This document shows, piece after piece, positions 6,440-6,460 of a stretch of 6,460 nt of DNA. The position numbers were made by a program, and so were the translations under genes. The DNA comes from Candidatus Bipolaricaulota bacterium. Its GTDB lineage: Bacteria; Bipolaricaulota; Bipolaricaulia; RBG-16-55-9. Every line of letters begins with the position of its first letter. Within the stretch, counting starts at the first letter, position 1. A model generated the notes under the pieces. That model ran no database searches. It saw nothing but the letters and a program-made list of their open reading frames with translations, and was not told the DNA's origin. The stretch is from the NCBI GenBank assembly GCA_015487455.1, contig WFPR01000214.1:1-6460 (forward strand), read 5' to 3'.

Positions 6440-6460
6440 CTGTCTCTTATACACATCTGA
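6440..6460. other. Nextera transposase adapter contamination
   Basis: CTGTCTCTTATACACATCT (6440-6458) is exactly the 19-bp Tn5 mosaic-end sequence of Nextera libraries as it appears in read-through. The following GA matches the start of the read-1-side adapter extension. The conserved ligase OB-fold sequence breaks exactly at this junction. This is an untrimmed sequencing artefact, not host DNA and not a Tn5 insertion. Confidence 0.97.

Noticed and set aside
6440..6458. Mosaic end of Tn5, possibly a real transposon insertion in the ligase.
   Set aside because: It sits at the very end of the sequence, is followed by GA as in the library adapter, and no transposon sequence follows; library read-through is the simpler explanation.
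1..6460. CRISPR arrays, tRNA or rRNA genes, insertion sequences, or a new defence system.
   Set aside because: Genes fill nearly all of the window and all but the left-edge fragment belong to known families; I found no spaced repeats, no tRNA-like sequence and no transposase.

Overview
The window is GC-rich (about two-thirds G+C by eye) and densely coded. It looks like one contig from a shotgun assembly of a thermophilic or extremophilic prokaryote. I cannot name the lineage. Shine-Dalgarno sequences and sigma70-like -35/-10 pairs point to a bacterium. The respiratory genes closely resemble those of Thermus, while the DNA ligase at the right end is of the archaeal ATP-dependent type, which some bacteria also carry. 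The last 21 bases are Nextera sequencing adapter, not genomic DNA, so the right-hand gene ends artificially.

Layout. Positions 3-146 hold the unidentified 3' end of a plus-strand gene. Positions 192-2521 hold a compact cbaD-cbaB-cbaA operon for a ba3-type (B-family) cytochrome c oxidase: a 35-residue single-helix subunit IIa, a CuA-bearing subunit II, and the haem-copper subunit I. All CuA, CuB and haem ligands are present, along with the K-pathway residues. A convergent junction of 37 bp follows. On the minus strand, read from 4954 down to 2559, lies a two-gene unit: an FAD-linked 2-hydroxyacid dehydrogenase (GlcD / D-lactate dehydrogenase family), then a PLP-dependent serine racemase / threonine-serine dehydratase, joined by an ATGA stop/start overlap. 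A 120-bp divergent intergenic region (4955-5074) carries a promoter candidate for each direction, both with a TACAAT -10. From 5075 to the end of real sequence at 6439 runs an ATP-dependent DNA ligase, cut off in its C-terminal OB-fold.

How the genes may work together. The oxidase is a terminal electron acceptor suited to low oxygen. The flavoprotein would oxidise a D-2-hydroxyacid such as D-lactate and could feed electrons to the respiratory chain. The dehydratase would turn serine or threonine into pyruvate or 2-oxobutyrate. The link between the minus-strand pair and the oxidase is inferred from proximity only. The ligase is a separate, divergently transcribed DNA-repair or replication gene.

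I see no mobile element, CRISPR array, RNA gene or undescribed multi-gene system. The points most worth checking are an Asp-to-Asn change in subunit I at a residue tied to proton pumping in the Thermus enzyme, the tiny cbaD gene that gene callers usually miss, the serine-racemase-type active site, the apparently leaderless ligase promoter, and the adapter contamination.
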